Shown here: positions 33,498-43,911 of the stretch, one piece after another
How the letters are laid out: every line of letters starts with the position of its first letter
How positions within the stretch are numbered: the stretch's first letter is position 1
DNA from: Mercenaria mercenaria
Lineage: Eukaryota > Mollusca > Bivalvia > Venerida > Veneridae
Assembly: GCF_021730395.1 (NCBI RefSeq)
Contig: NC_069362.1
Coordinates: 86,010,001-86,074,000, forward strand
Reading direction: 5' to 3'
Length of the DNA: 64,000 nt
Notes under the pieces: generated by a model
Told to the model about the DNA's origin: nothing
The model's database searches: none
The model's input: only the letters and a program-made list of their open reading frames with translations
Translations under genes and position numbers: made by a program

Positions 33498-33694
33498 TTA
33501 AGAGAAATTTCAAAATTATAAACTCATAGTCCAAACAATTAGTTCATGCAATATTGCTTTTCAAAAGAAGCGTGTATATCTAAATAGTATTATTAACTTT
33601 GTAACACACTTTTAATGATCAATTGTCGTAACTGAACAGTTTCTACCTTCTACATTATGTTTTTCTATATAATGTTGTACTATAACTGTATAAT

Positions 33695-35027
33695 ACGGTG
33701 TTCCGTTTGGACAATCCTGACATTTAGTGAATCCTAAACCGCGATGTACGATGGTACGATGACCAAAACGCGATGGTGCGATGGCACAATGATGAAACAA
33801 CGATGGTACGATGGTGAAAACGCGATGGCACGATGATGAAATCGCGATGATGCGATGATACGATGGTGAAATGTCGATGTAATATCGCGTTTTCGTCTTC
33901 GTACCATCGCGTTTTCACCACCGTATCATCGTACCGTCGCGTTTTTATCATCGTACCATCGCGTTTTCACCATCGTGCCATCGCGTTATCACCATCGCAC
34001 CATCGCATTTTCACCATCGTACCATCGCCTTCCGGTGGTCATGCGCAGTGGTACAGTATATGTGTCAATAATATACAGGCTTGGTACAATCTCATTTTCA
34101 CATTGCACTATGTACCTTGTACATTCTAACAAGAATAAGCTGAGTTTGAATAATATCATGTGACTATTACACCCAGCTTTTTATTTACTTTCATGCATAC
34201 ATAAAATACAAAGGACGTGGCCTTGAAGATTTTACACAGGTTTAATGAACTGAGCACTGAACAGGTTGTAAAACATTTTGCAAAACAGCAGAATCTAAAT
34301 GGTAAATTTCTTCTCACAAAATACATTGAGATACATTCATCTATTGTTGACAAAAATACAAGTGCACGGAACTACGCATTTCTAACCGGAATGCGATAGT
34401 ACGATGGTGAAAACGCGATGGTACGATGGTGATAACGCGATGGCACGATGGTGAAAACGCGATGGTACCATGGTGAAACCGCGATGGCACGATGGCGATA
34501 CCGCGATGGCACGATGGTGAAAATGCGATGGTACGATGGTGATAACGCGATGGCACGAATGCGAAAACGCAATGGTACGATGGTGAAAACGCGATGGCAC
34601 GATGATGAAACCGCGATGGCACGATGGTGATAACGCCATGGTACGATGGTGAAAACGCGATGGTACCATGGTGAAAACGCGATGGCACGATGGTGAAAAC
34701 GCGATGGTACGATGATGAAACCGCGATGGCACGATGGTTATAACGCGATGGTACGATGGTGAAAACGCGATGGTACGATGGTACGATGATGAAAACGCGA
34801 TGGTACGATGGTGAAAACGCGATGGCACGATGGTACGATGATGAAAACGCGATGGTACGATGGTGAAAACGCGATGGTACGATGATGAAAACGCGATATT
34901 ATATCGACATTTCACCATCGTACCATCGCGATTTCATCATCGTGCCATCGCGTTTTCGTCATCGTACCATCGTGCATCGCGGTTTAGGATTCAATAAAAT
35001 GTCACAATTGTCCAAACGGAACACCGT
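33695..35027. mobile_element. Compound palindromic minisatellite element, word CGATGGTACGATGGTGAAAA
   Basis: The outer ends are inverted copies of about 60 bp: ACGGTGTTCCGTTTGGACAA, then GACATTT-A-TGAATCCTAAACCGCGATG, each flanked by TA. From each end an array of GCGATGGTACGATGGTG-type words runs inward, reverses orientation at a spacer (ATGTCGATGTAATATCGCG, or its complement CGCGATATTATATCGACAT), and ends at CTTCCGGTGGTCATGCGCA (about 34028-34047) or its complement near 34371-34392. A 330-bp unique core lies between. It is therefore two elements joined head to head. Long frames (34341-34918 and others) are translated repeat (FHHRTIAFSPSYHRV). Confidence 0.8.
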
Positions 35028-35403
35028 AGTATAGAGCAAATGTTGCTTTTTAAATGTGTTCCACTGAACAACTAGGGAAAATGTTCTTTTTAAAAACGGT
35101 ACCTGAAGTGCCAGATGACTATTGTACCTGGACTGTCTTGTTTAAAGGTGTAGAACAACATCTACATGCTGATTATTAAAATTAGTCTACTTTATTGTCA
35201 GCTAAATTGCAATGCGTTCCAATATATGTCATTTATGATATTTAAGATTTGGTGTTAATATTTTCTCATATAAATATTATAGTAAAGAAATCACATTTTG
35301 TAACAAGTACAACTTTCTTACCTTATTTTTAAATTGTATGTGTGTTTTTTTTTTATATTAATTACGCAAATAATATAGCATATAAACTGTAAATATACTT
35401 ACT

Positions 35404-37630
35404 GTGCACTTCGCAGTATAGTTTACTTTGATTAAATTCCGGATGTTTAATTAATTATAATTATATTTCACTATGTTTATGTCAAAACACATGTGTTACT
35501 TCTACGTAAGACTTTTTATACTTCATTCGGTAAGTTTTTAATCATTTTTTCGGTATTTTAAGATGATATATTTTAAAAAAAAAGTTACAAATATCTTGCT
35601 CCTATGCAATATACGACTGTTGTGGAGATGTGTCTCTCGTCGAATATCATAGCACAATTCTCACTGAAAGTTGCATGATCGCTCACAAATGTTCAGTAAG
35701 GCGGTAGGTTTTCAAAAATATAACAACAAATAGAAAATAAGAATAATCAAAGCTTTCAGAAACCTGATGGGGCGGAGCAATTGTTTTGCTATGGTTATGT
35801 AGGTGAAACGATTTTTTAAATGTTATATTTGTAAATTTTGTGTAAACTGACTTGAACACTAGCGAATTTGCATGTCTTTTTTTTTTTCGTTTACAAATAT
35901 TCCTAATAGATTTTTTTCTAAAGACAAATTTATTATTGATTTAGGGTTTATTGTCGTTCCTGAAATACAGCTTTCTGAAAGACTGAAATTGTCCAAAATA
36001 AATAAATAAACATAATAAAATGATAGATTTTGCATTCATTTCGTTTTTTTAAGTTTCTAGCCTTCACATCACAAACAAAATGTTCTTTAATTTCTATTAA
36101 CTGGACCGCTAAATGCTTTATCTATACTGAACTACGCACTTTGCCAAAATTTTAAAAATGTAGACAGTACAGTTTTGAAATTGTATATCCATGTTAGCAG
36201 TAACATATCGAATTTGTCATGAATATATGAATGGATTTTTTTCTATCATTCTGTTCATCTTTATGACACATCCCACTTTCTTTTTAAAACGTTTTAGAAA
36301 AAAATATACTTACTGAGAAAAAATCATTAATACTGATCGAAAGCGTTAATTAAAACACAAACGTATTCGCAGAACAGAAAAAAAACCCAAAGCAAATTGT
36401 TCTTCTTAGTAAGCGTTATATATCATCATTATTTTTTGTAATGTGTGTCATCCGTACGTGTTTTTGAATTTAACGCTTATAAATTTTGTAAAATGCAAAT
36501 TAATTCTTATGATCGTATAATTTGAATTTATTGAAATTTGGAAATGTCTTGAACAACATGTATACTTTCAAAATGCACTGTCATACATAATTATTTGCGG
36601 CCACATATTCAGTTCTTCGTTGAAATAATTAGCACCTTTGAGATATAGGTATGTTCTGTTTATTACAAATGACCCCTTAGTGTGACATGTAGATATTTGA
36701 CTTTCGGTAATTTCGGTAATAATTTTTGGATGTTGTTGCTAATCTTATGCAACACCATACTTTCCTATCAAATCATGCACAACTATGTATTTTCAATAAG
36801 GAAATGTTTGACGGACCCCGACCACAGCTGACACCCCAACCACCTCATTAGCAAGCATCTGTTGTTGTGAGAATCAGTTGTTTAAAATGAAACAGAAGTT
36901 ATGATTGTGACTGTGCTGATATACGCTTGAAAGTCGTGAATCAGATGTATTTTGTACTAAATGTTTTAACCGCAAGTGTTTTTCTTCGGCGTTTCCAATC
37001 CGAAAATATTGTGCTTTGTTAATACCAAGACACTAAAACTGTTCTTCTGAAGCTAGATTTTAATAATATCATTTGCAGAATATGGTGCAATGTGCATGCA
37101 ACGTACTTTTTATAAGTGTCTTTTTTTTTGTTTGCTTACGCTGTTTGAAAAGACATTGGTCTCCTTAAAATAATCTTTTTGATGGCCTAAGGGTGTACTG
37201 AGTATAGACAACTGCACAGGGGATAGCTATTAAGTGGACTGATGATAGTAGTTAACGATGTATTTTGAACAATATGACTGTCATAATGATTATCCATTGC
37301 ATACGACTTTTTACATCTACGCTACAGTTTCGACGTCGTTCATATCGAGGTTTCAGAGCGAAACTATTCTAAGTGCTTCTTTACCTGTATTTACAAATAA
37401 CACTTTCTCTCTGACCCCTTGATATCTCGTCTGTCTTTTCATCCGCTTGTCTGTTTGTTCGTCCTTCAAGAGGCTGGTCAAATTGAGTTGATATCGCATA
37501 CACAGATACTTGGGGTTCGTATAGTCTGAGTTTCTAATATGAAATTTGCAATTCAGTGTAAACGTACATCGGTTTACATACTTTCCTTTAACACAAAAGT
37601 AAGTATACTTTACGTCAAATCAATAAAAAT
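35404..37630. other. Upstream region of actin-2 and intergenic DNA
   Basis: 35410-35480 aligns loosely with the promoters of actin-1 and -3 (AGTTTACTTTGATTAAAT) but lacks TATAAATA and a CArG match. The remaining 2 kb is AT-rich with no gene or repeat that I recognise. Confidence 0.5.
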
Positions 37631-37869
37631 ATGAGCCGTGCCATGGGAAAACCAACATAGTGGGTGTGCGACCAGCAGGGAGCCTGACCAGCCTGCGCAT
37701 CCGCGCAGTCTGGTCAGGCTCCATGCTGTTCGCTTTTAAAGCCTATTGGAATTGGAGAAACTGTTAGCGAACAGCATGGATCCTGACCAGACTGCGCGGA
37801 TGCGCAGGCTGGTCTGGATCCATGCTGGTCGCACAACCACTATGTTGGTTTTCTCATGGCACGGCTCAT
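37631..37869. mobile_element. Palindromic MITE, copy B
   Basis: ATGAGCCGTGCCATGGGAAA at the left and GTTTTCTCATGGCACGGCTC AT at the right. The inner arms GACCAGCCTGCGCATCCGCG and CGCGGATGCGCAGGCTGGTC are intact around an AAAGCCTATTGGAATTGGAG loop. Confidence 0.85.
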
Positions 37870-38099
37870 ATAATATTGTGCTCGTATAGAATTAGTTAAT
37901 TAGAACCAGCATTTGTTTACTAATCGAATCTTCATGGTTACAAGCAGATAAAAATGGCCGCACTGAAACTGTGTATTATCTAAACTAAACACGACAAAAT
38001 TGTTATAAAAATTATTAGAATTATTTATACAGTTTTTGCTCATACGAGAAATAACACAGATAATAATAACATACATATATAATTTAGCAACGTTTGATA

Positions 38100-38280
38100 T
38101 GCCATACCATACACGTTTCAGACATCCCGTTCAAAACATTAAAACATTTCATAAAAATCATCTATCTATAAAATTATATATGAATAAGCCTCTATATCGT
38201 GTCAAAAGTACCGCTACTGTATCTGTACCATAGCTAGTAATAAAGATTTTTACTACAGTTCCAAAATTATTCATGAGCGT
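38100..38280. other. Actin-3 3' flank shared with actin-2
   Basis: CATTTCATAAAAATCATC and TAGTAATAAAGATTTTTACT with CAGTTCCAAAATT match 31210-31520 in the same orientation. The match places both stretches on the same side of their actin genes. Confidence 0.5.
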
Positions 38281-38364
38281 AAAGCTGTTTGTAAAATATA
38301 GATAAAATCAGTGATGCTTAAGTATTGTATATCTGAAGGAGTGACTACCTCTGGAGGGACTACT

Positions 38365-38409
38365 TATATGAAGAACTTGCCCCGGTGGAACAAGAGGTTG
38401 ATATTTACT
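38365..38409 (-). pseudogene. Relic diacylglycerol lipase exon
   Basis: Minus-strand reading SKYQPLVPPGQVLHI corresponds to [15 protein letters not shown] in the live exon at 50311-50392, with the nucleotide run TATCAACCTCTTGTT identical. The donor GTAAG of the live exon is absent (a stop-bearing sequence follows), and no neighbouring exons are seen. SKY and PPG are nearer to the vertebrate lipase (PKYPPLYPPG) than the live exon is, so it may come from another or an older gene copy. Confidence 0.6.
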
Positions 38410-38449
38410 GTTTTACAGTGGCATCTGCAATTTAATACATGTTACCGCA

Positions 38450-38525
38450 AACTCAGGCTGATCATGATCTGCACTGGTCTCAAAGGCAGAATCAATCGTG
38501 TCCAAGGATTAACTTTGTTCTACTA
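38450..38525. repeat. Dispersed repeat fragment (GATCTGCACTGGTC type)
   Basis: CAGGCTGATCATGATCTGCA, CTGGTCTCAAAGGCAGAATC and CGTGTCCAA match 55738-55792 in the DAGL intron. A short dispersed repeat, distantly like the inner arms of the palindromic MITE. Confidence 0.5.
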
Positions 38526-38749
38526 AAAATGAAAATCTATACGTCTGTTTTCTTCTTTACGATATTTTCTCGTTTTCCGAAAACCCAATTTTTATGTGTA
38601 TATTTGTGACTTTAAAACATAAAATGTAGTAATAAAATGAATAATACTAAATCTCTGCATGACTTGATATTTTTTAAATGTTGGCATGTTATTAACAACA
38701 TATAAGACTAATTGTGTGCTTTACTCAAAGAATTACTTTCGGGAATTGT

Positions 38750-39130
38750 TAAATTTTTGCAAATAGGCAATTACGGCTAAGCGATAATGTTCCTGTTAAC
38801 TTTTGCAAAATAATAAATCATGTCTGTTTTGTTCCTTTAGAATTTTTGCAAAATAACAAATTCACGGTATAGTGTTTTGTCCTTGTTAAGATTTTGCAAA
38901 ATAGCAAATACGGGTTAGCTGTTTGTTTTGTTAAGATTTGCATAAAAACAAATATTGTGGTTTACTGATTTGTTCGGCTTGTTAAGATTTTTGCAAAATA
39001 ACAAATCACGGGTTAGTGTTTTGTTCCTTGTTAAGATTTTTGCAAAATAGCAAATCACGGGTTAGGTGTTTTGTTCCTTGTTAAGATTTTTGCAAAGTAG
39101 CAAATCACGGGTTAGCTGTTTTGTTCAGTG
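38750..39130. repeat. Minisatellite, 50-bp unit
   Basis: About seven units of the type GTTAAGATTTTTGCAAAATA followed by GCAAATCACGGGTTAG-TGTTTTGTTCCTT. The last three are nearly identical and earlier ones are diverged, suggesting growth at the right side. Confidence 0.85.
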
Positions 39131-39923
39131 CATAAGAAATATTGGAACGATGTGATTTGGGCTTTAGTGACTGACCTCGTAAAACCTTTTTTTTTCGTTT
39201 ACCACAATATGCTTGTCACGAAAATCAAACGTGATCCGGGCTAAAACCTATATTTCGTTGTTTTGCATTTGAATACTTGGAAACGTTTTGTCGTTTTCAT
39301 CTCTAGACAGTCGACAGTCATAGGCCTTTGTAAGCGAAGTCGAAAACAGGTTACAACCAAGATCAAAGGTTGCATCCAGGAAAAAACAATATAAATTGTC
39401 ACAACAAAGTGGTCATTTATTGTAAATGAAAATAGAATGTTGTATAATAAGAACGCAAATTCAACTGTACTTAAAGGTACTAAAAACAAATATTTGGACA
39501 ACAATAATCAATTGAAAGACAAGGTATCTGAACAATCTAAGTGAACGAATATATAATCCTTATGAAAGCGTGAAATATAATATTACTGTCCTAATTTCTT
39601 GCTTCCCATTGCAATGACTAAGGAACTGGAATCTATCTGTAGTACATTTCGTGAATTTGATTTTAAAAACTGCGCTTGTTATTTACAAAAATTTTTATTC
39701 ATGTAATAAAATTTTCTTCAAACTAAGATACAATTCATCTTTTTCACAATGTCATGCGAATTTCACTGAAATGAGCTTATTGTTTACTCATGTAACTGCC
39801 GAAAACGGCAAGAAGGTTCATTTCTTTCCTGTCAACTCGTCTAATTTCATTCTAAAGTATTTTTCATACATTAAGGCTACCTCAAGCCATGTCGTACATT
39901 TACTAAGTCCATCAGTGGAATAT

Positions 39924-39929
39924 TTTATT
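39924..39929 (-). terminator. Polyadenylation signal of actin-3
   Basis: AATAAA on the minus strand 27 nt after the stop codon, in the context GTGCAATAAAATATTCC shared with actin-1. Confidence 0.65.
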
Positions 39930-39955
39930 GCACATTTTATGTCGTTTGTGAGAGT

Positions 39956-41095
39956 TTAGAAACATTTCCTGTGGACAATACTAGGTCCACACTCGTCATA
40001 TTCTTGTTTTGAAATCCACATCTGACCGAATGTGGACAAGGAAGACAGAATCGATCCTCCGATCCAAACTGAATACTTCCGTTCGGGTGGAGCAATAACC
40101 TTCACCTTCATTGTGCTGGGAACCAGGTTGTCGAGTTCACGTTTCATTCTATCTGCAAGACCGGGAAACATTGTTGTACCACCTGACAATACGACGTTTG
40201 CAAACAAGTCTTTCCTAATATCTATATCTGATTTCATAACGGAATTGTAAAGTAGTTCATGAACACCGACGTTTTCCATTCCAATGAAAGATGGCTGATA
40301 CAGAGTTTCTACACAACGGAACCTTTCATTTCCGATCGTCATGACTTGTCCATCTGGAAGCTCGTAACTTTTTTCAGCAATTGACGACTTCGCGGCAGAA
40401 CACATTTCTTGTTCAAATTCTAATGCAGAATAACACATTTTCTCTTTAATATCACGAACTATTTCCATCTCGGAAGAAGATGTAAAATTATACCCACGCT
40501 CATGAAGAATTCTGGACAAATATTTTGTCAGATCTCTCCCCGCCAAGTCCATCCGCTGAATTGCATGAGGCAAAGCATATCCTTCATAGATCGGTACAAC
40601 GTGGGAGACGCCGTCGCCTGAATCAAACACAACTCCTGTTGTTCGACCGGCGGCATAAAGAGAAAGGACAGCTTGTATGGAAACGTGAAAGGCAGGAGCA
40701 TTGAATGTCTCAAACATAATCTGAGTCATTCGTTCTCGGTTCGCCTTTGGATTCATTGGTGCTTCAGTGAGGAGTACGGGGTGTTCTTCTGGTGCAACAC
40801 GGAGCTCATTATAGAAGGTATGATGCCAGATTTTCTCCATATCGTCCCAGTTTGTAACGATTCCATGTTCCACTGGATACCTCAGTGACAGGACACCGCG
40901 TTTACTTTGAGCTTCGTCACCGATGTAGGTTTCTTTTCCGCCCATCCCCGCCATTACTATATCATATCTTGGTCGGCCTGTTATCGCAGGGAATACGGCC
41001 CTAGGTGCATCGTCACCGGCGAATCCTGCCTTGCACATGCCGGACCCGTTGTCAATGACAACAGCAGAAACATCTTCTTCGTATGAATAACTCAT
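39956..41095 (-). CDS. Actin (copy 3), intronless coding region
   Basis: A 379-residue actin, almost the same as copy 1; differences include AITGRPRY for [16 protein letters not shown] for [17 protein letters not shown] for [16 protein letters not shown] for EMASAAK, and ETLYQPS for ETMFQPS. Nucleotide loops, the His in PVEHGI and the C-terminus are intact, and it shares the altered DNase-loop ([12 protein letters not shown]), which in other actins contacts the next subunit in the filament. Start chosen at MSYSYEED because TTATTATTTAG ends five bases upstream; the in-frame Met at 41131 would lie in the intron. Its promoter is the best preserved of the three, so this is a probable active gene. 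Confidence 0.96.
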   Translation of the reverse strand: MSYSYEEDVSAVVIDNGSGMCKAGFAGDDAPRAVFPAITGRPRYDIVMAGMGGKETYIGDEAQSKRGVLSLRYPVEHGIVTNWDDMEKIWHHTFYNELRVAPEEHPVLLTEAPMNPKANRERMTQIMFETFNAPAFHVSIQAVLSLYAAGRTTGVVFDSGDGVSHVVPIYEGYALPHAIQRMDLAGRDLTKYLSRILHERGYNFTSSSEMEIVRDIKEKMCYSALEFEQEMCSAAKSSIAEKSYELPDGQVMTIGNERFRCVETLYQPSFIGMENVGVHELLYNSVMKSDIDIRKDLFANVVLSGGTTMFPGLADRMKRELDNLVPSTMKVKVIAPPERKYSVWIGGSILSSLSTFGQMWISKQEYDECGPSIVHRKCF

Positions 41096-41100
41096 TTTGT

Positions 41101-41675
41101 CTAAATAATAAAAAAAAAACATTTTTTTCAAATAGAAGGTTTTTCCGATGAAATCTGTTTTGAGATAAAATATATTTGTTTAAAGCCATGCAGGATTTAA
41201 TTGAATGTTAAATAAACTCTGTAATCATATTTAACAGTCTAGCTTTTCAAAGGCAGTTTTATATCTATATAAAGCTTCTATATTCTACATTATGATTTTT
41301 ATCGTGTTATAGACTAAACACTAAACATGACGTGCTATAAAAAACACGAATCTTTTACAGCAAGGCTATAAGCCTTTTAGAAAATACGAAACAGATATAC
41401 TAGAGCTTATATTAGAAAATCACATTGCATGAATAATACGAATTTTACGAATACGAATTAATTAAACATATTTTTTTTCAAATGTAATACTAGAAAGGCC
41501 ATAGTAACAGTGTTTGCATTAGAGGAAGTATATGAATACATGTATTATGTAAAAGAAATCACAATGCTTTATTACAGAATACAGTTTCGTTACATTTTTA
41601 AACAATGCGATCTTTTTAATAACAGCAAAATAAAATTCACGCCAATAATCTAGTATGAATAGTAAAATTACTTAC
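41101..41675 (-). other. Actin-3 5' UTR intron
   Basis: Donor GTAAGTAAT (from 41675) and acceptor TTATTATTTAG (41101). At 575 bp it is the shortest of the three, and it shares TTCTACATTATG and ACTAAACA-TAAACATGACG-TG with the others. Confidence 0.75.
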
Positions 41676-41725
41676 AGTTACTTATGTCTGCCTATACTTT
41701 GCAATTTCTCTGGTGGAGTAGTTTA
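41676..41725 (-). other. Actin-3 noncoding exon 1 (approximate 5' end)
   Basis: The 3' end is set by the donor at 41675. The 5' end is estimated from the TATA box at 41761-41754. Confidence 0.6.
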
Positions 41726-41753
41726 TTTTGGTTAAATACATAGGATTTATCCA

Positions 41754-41835
41754 TATTTATACCAAAAACTTAAAGGGCGTACTAGGAAAATGCATTTGTC
41801 ACTTCAAAATTCTACGAAACTTGTCCCATATAAGG
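41754..41835 (-). promoter_or_regulatory. Actin-3 core promoter: TATA box and perfect CArG box
   Basis: TATAAATA at 41761-41754 and CCTTATATGG at 41835-41826, an exact CArG box, 64 bp apart as in actin-1. Sequence to 41925 is strongly conserved with 29060-29240. Serum response factor control through CArG boxes is well known for actin genes; here it is inferred from sequence. Confidence 0.78.
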
Positions 41836-42399
41836 TACAAATGTCTTGTAATACTTCTATATTTACCTGTGACAGAGCCTGAGATTTAAACCTGGTTAGT
41901 CATTGTATACAACTGGTTTATTCATGAATGAAAAATTAGGTCACTGAACTATGTATAGACGTGATCGATAGTCTATAGTTGTAACTTGTATGATGTGACA
42001 TTTTAGCTGGACATATTACTATATTGTTTAATAATATTCTGCATTCAGGTTGTTTCCCAGAGGTTTGGACTAAGGGTATTATAGTACCGCTATATAAAAA
42101 GGGAGATAAATGTAATGTCAACAATTATAGAGGTATTACCTTATTAAGCAATTTAGGCAAATTATTTACTTCTGTTTTAAATGCACGCATCACGAAATGG
42201 TCGGATGATAACAACATGATAGTTTTGATAGCACAGTTTGGTTTTAGGATAGAATTAGATCAACAGTAACGGATCTTTATACTAAACTGTTTGATACAAA
42301 ACTTTATTAATAACAGCAAACGTTTATATTGTTGTTTTATTGATATGAAACGTTGTTTCGATTCTATCTATAGAAACGCATTGTGGTATAAATTGTATA

Positions 42400-43848
42400 A
42401 TGGGTCTTAACGGGAAAATATTACGCATAGTTAGAAGTATGTATTCTTCAGTTAAATCATGTGTTCGTTCATTAGATACTGGTAGTTTTTCAGATTACTT
42501 CGAAATTGCAGTCGGCTTACGTCAAGGGGAGATAATTTCCCCGATTATGTTTTCTTTGTTTGTGGAAGATTTAGAATTGTATTTGCAAAAGAGAATAGAT
42601 GTTGGGCTCTCTTTAAATGAATTATGTTTTATTTTATTGTTATTTGCTGACGACACGGTAATTTTAGCTGAAACACCTATTGATTTGCAGTTGTCTCTAG
42701 ACACACTTTATGATTATTGTAATACTTGGGGCCTTGAAGTAAATGTAGACAAAACTAAATGTGTTGTGTTTAGAAAACGTGGAGGCTTGCTTAGAGGCGA
42801 ATCTTGGTACTATGGAAACAACTCTTGTATTATGGAGACTGTAAATGAGTTTAATTATTTAGGGGTTACTCTGAATTATACAGGGAATTTTACATTAAAC
42901 ACCCAGACTATGTACGGAAAAGGCCTTAAAGCTATGAACACGCTAATTGCCAATTTAAAGAAACATGAAACATCACCAAAATTAGCATTGCAACTACTTG
43001 ATTCCTTTGTGGGTTCCACAGTTAGCTACGGCTGTGAAATATGGGGACTTTCTAAGTCCAAACAGTTGGAAACTTTACATATTAAATTTCGCAAAACATT
43101 GTTGGGAGTTAGGCAATCCACATGTAATGTTGCAGTATATGGGGAATTGGGACGGTACCCTTTATATATTAATAGGTATGTGCGCATTGTAAAATATTGG
43201 TTAAAATTATGCCAGAGCAATAATATTATAACTAAAACCATTGTAAACTCCGAGCTTAATGATTCCGCCGTGGGCAAAGTAAATTGGTTTACTCATGTTA
43301 AAGATCTTTTGTCAAAATACGGGTCTTTATATAAATGGAATGATATTATAAATAATAGGCATCTGATGAAGAATGTAGATTCAGTATTTATTTCTATGTT
43401 TAAACAACGTCTGATAAACGAATTTACCCAAGAATGGCGAAATGGTGTTAATAGTATGGAAGTATTGACTCTGTATAAAAGTGTTAAAGAATCATTAGAA
43501 CTGGAACCATATTTAAATAATATTGTGTCTCGCAATCTGCGCATTGCACTTACAAAACTTCGTGTGTCTGCTCATAGTCTAAGAATACAGACTGGCCGAT
43601 ATGGTCGAGACAGAATAGACAGAAATTTAAGGTTCTGTCAAATATGTAACAGCAATGATATAGAAGATGAATTTCATTTTGTATTTAAATGTTTCCCGTA
43701 TGAACAAGTGAGACGTAAATATATCAAACATTATTATAGATCTAGACCAAGTATGTTTAAATTTACCCAACTGTTATCCACCAAAAATAAACCAGAACTA
43801 TATATGTTAGCTAAATTTATCCAGGAAGCACTTGAAATACGTAGCTAA
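42400..43848 (+). pseudogene. LINE reverse transcriptase, partial open frame
   Basis: 482 codons. They contain the palm motifs GLRQGEIISPIMFSLFVEDL and LLLFADDTVILAET (catalytic FADD), LEVNVDKTKCVVF, NEFNYLGVTLN, a thumb with LGVRQSTCNVAVYGELGRYP, and a C-terminal zinc knuckle CQICNSNDIEDEFHFVFKC (C-x2-C-x8-H-x4-C). No endonuclease domain or true start is present, since the element is cut off on the 5' side. The frame now stops early (EIRS) because of a 34-bp triplication; the original end was EIRRLRL. The C-terminal knuckle suggests an RNA-binding tail as in several LINE clades; I do not assign a clade. Confidence 0.85.
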
Positions 43849-43911
43849 ATTTATCCAGGAAGCACTTGAAATACGTAGCTAAATTTATCCAGGAAGCACT
43901 TGAAATACGTA
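43810..43911 (+). repeat. 34-bp triplication at the end of the LINE ORF
   Basis: Three exact copies of GCTAAATTTATCCAGGAAGC-ACTTGAAATACGTA. The first copy is coding (KFIQEALEIR). The junction creates the stop TAA after EIRS, and after the third copy the original end RLRL-stop can still be read. Perfect identity means it is recent. Confidence 0.9.

Larger units (their letters stand above)
33113..35402 (-). other. Actin-2 5' UTR intron, enlarged by insertions
   Basis: Donor GTAAGTAT (35402-35395) and acceptor at 33113. Of 2290 bp, about 1.57 kb is two inserted elements (33265-33497 and 33695-35027). The rest, roughly 0.7 kb, aligns with the actin-1 intron (ACATTATGTTTTTCTATATA, TATAACTGTATAA). 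Confidence 0.65.

Noticed and set aside
33863-34918. Long open frames on both strands with HHRTIAFSPSYHRV-like repeats
   Set aside because: They are the minisatellite word translated in frames that happen to lack stops; no start context, and the frames mirror the array limits.
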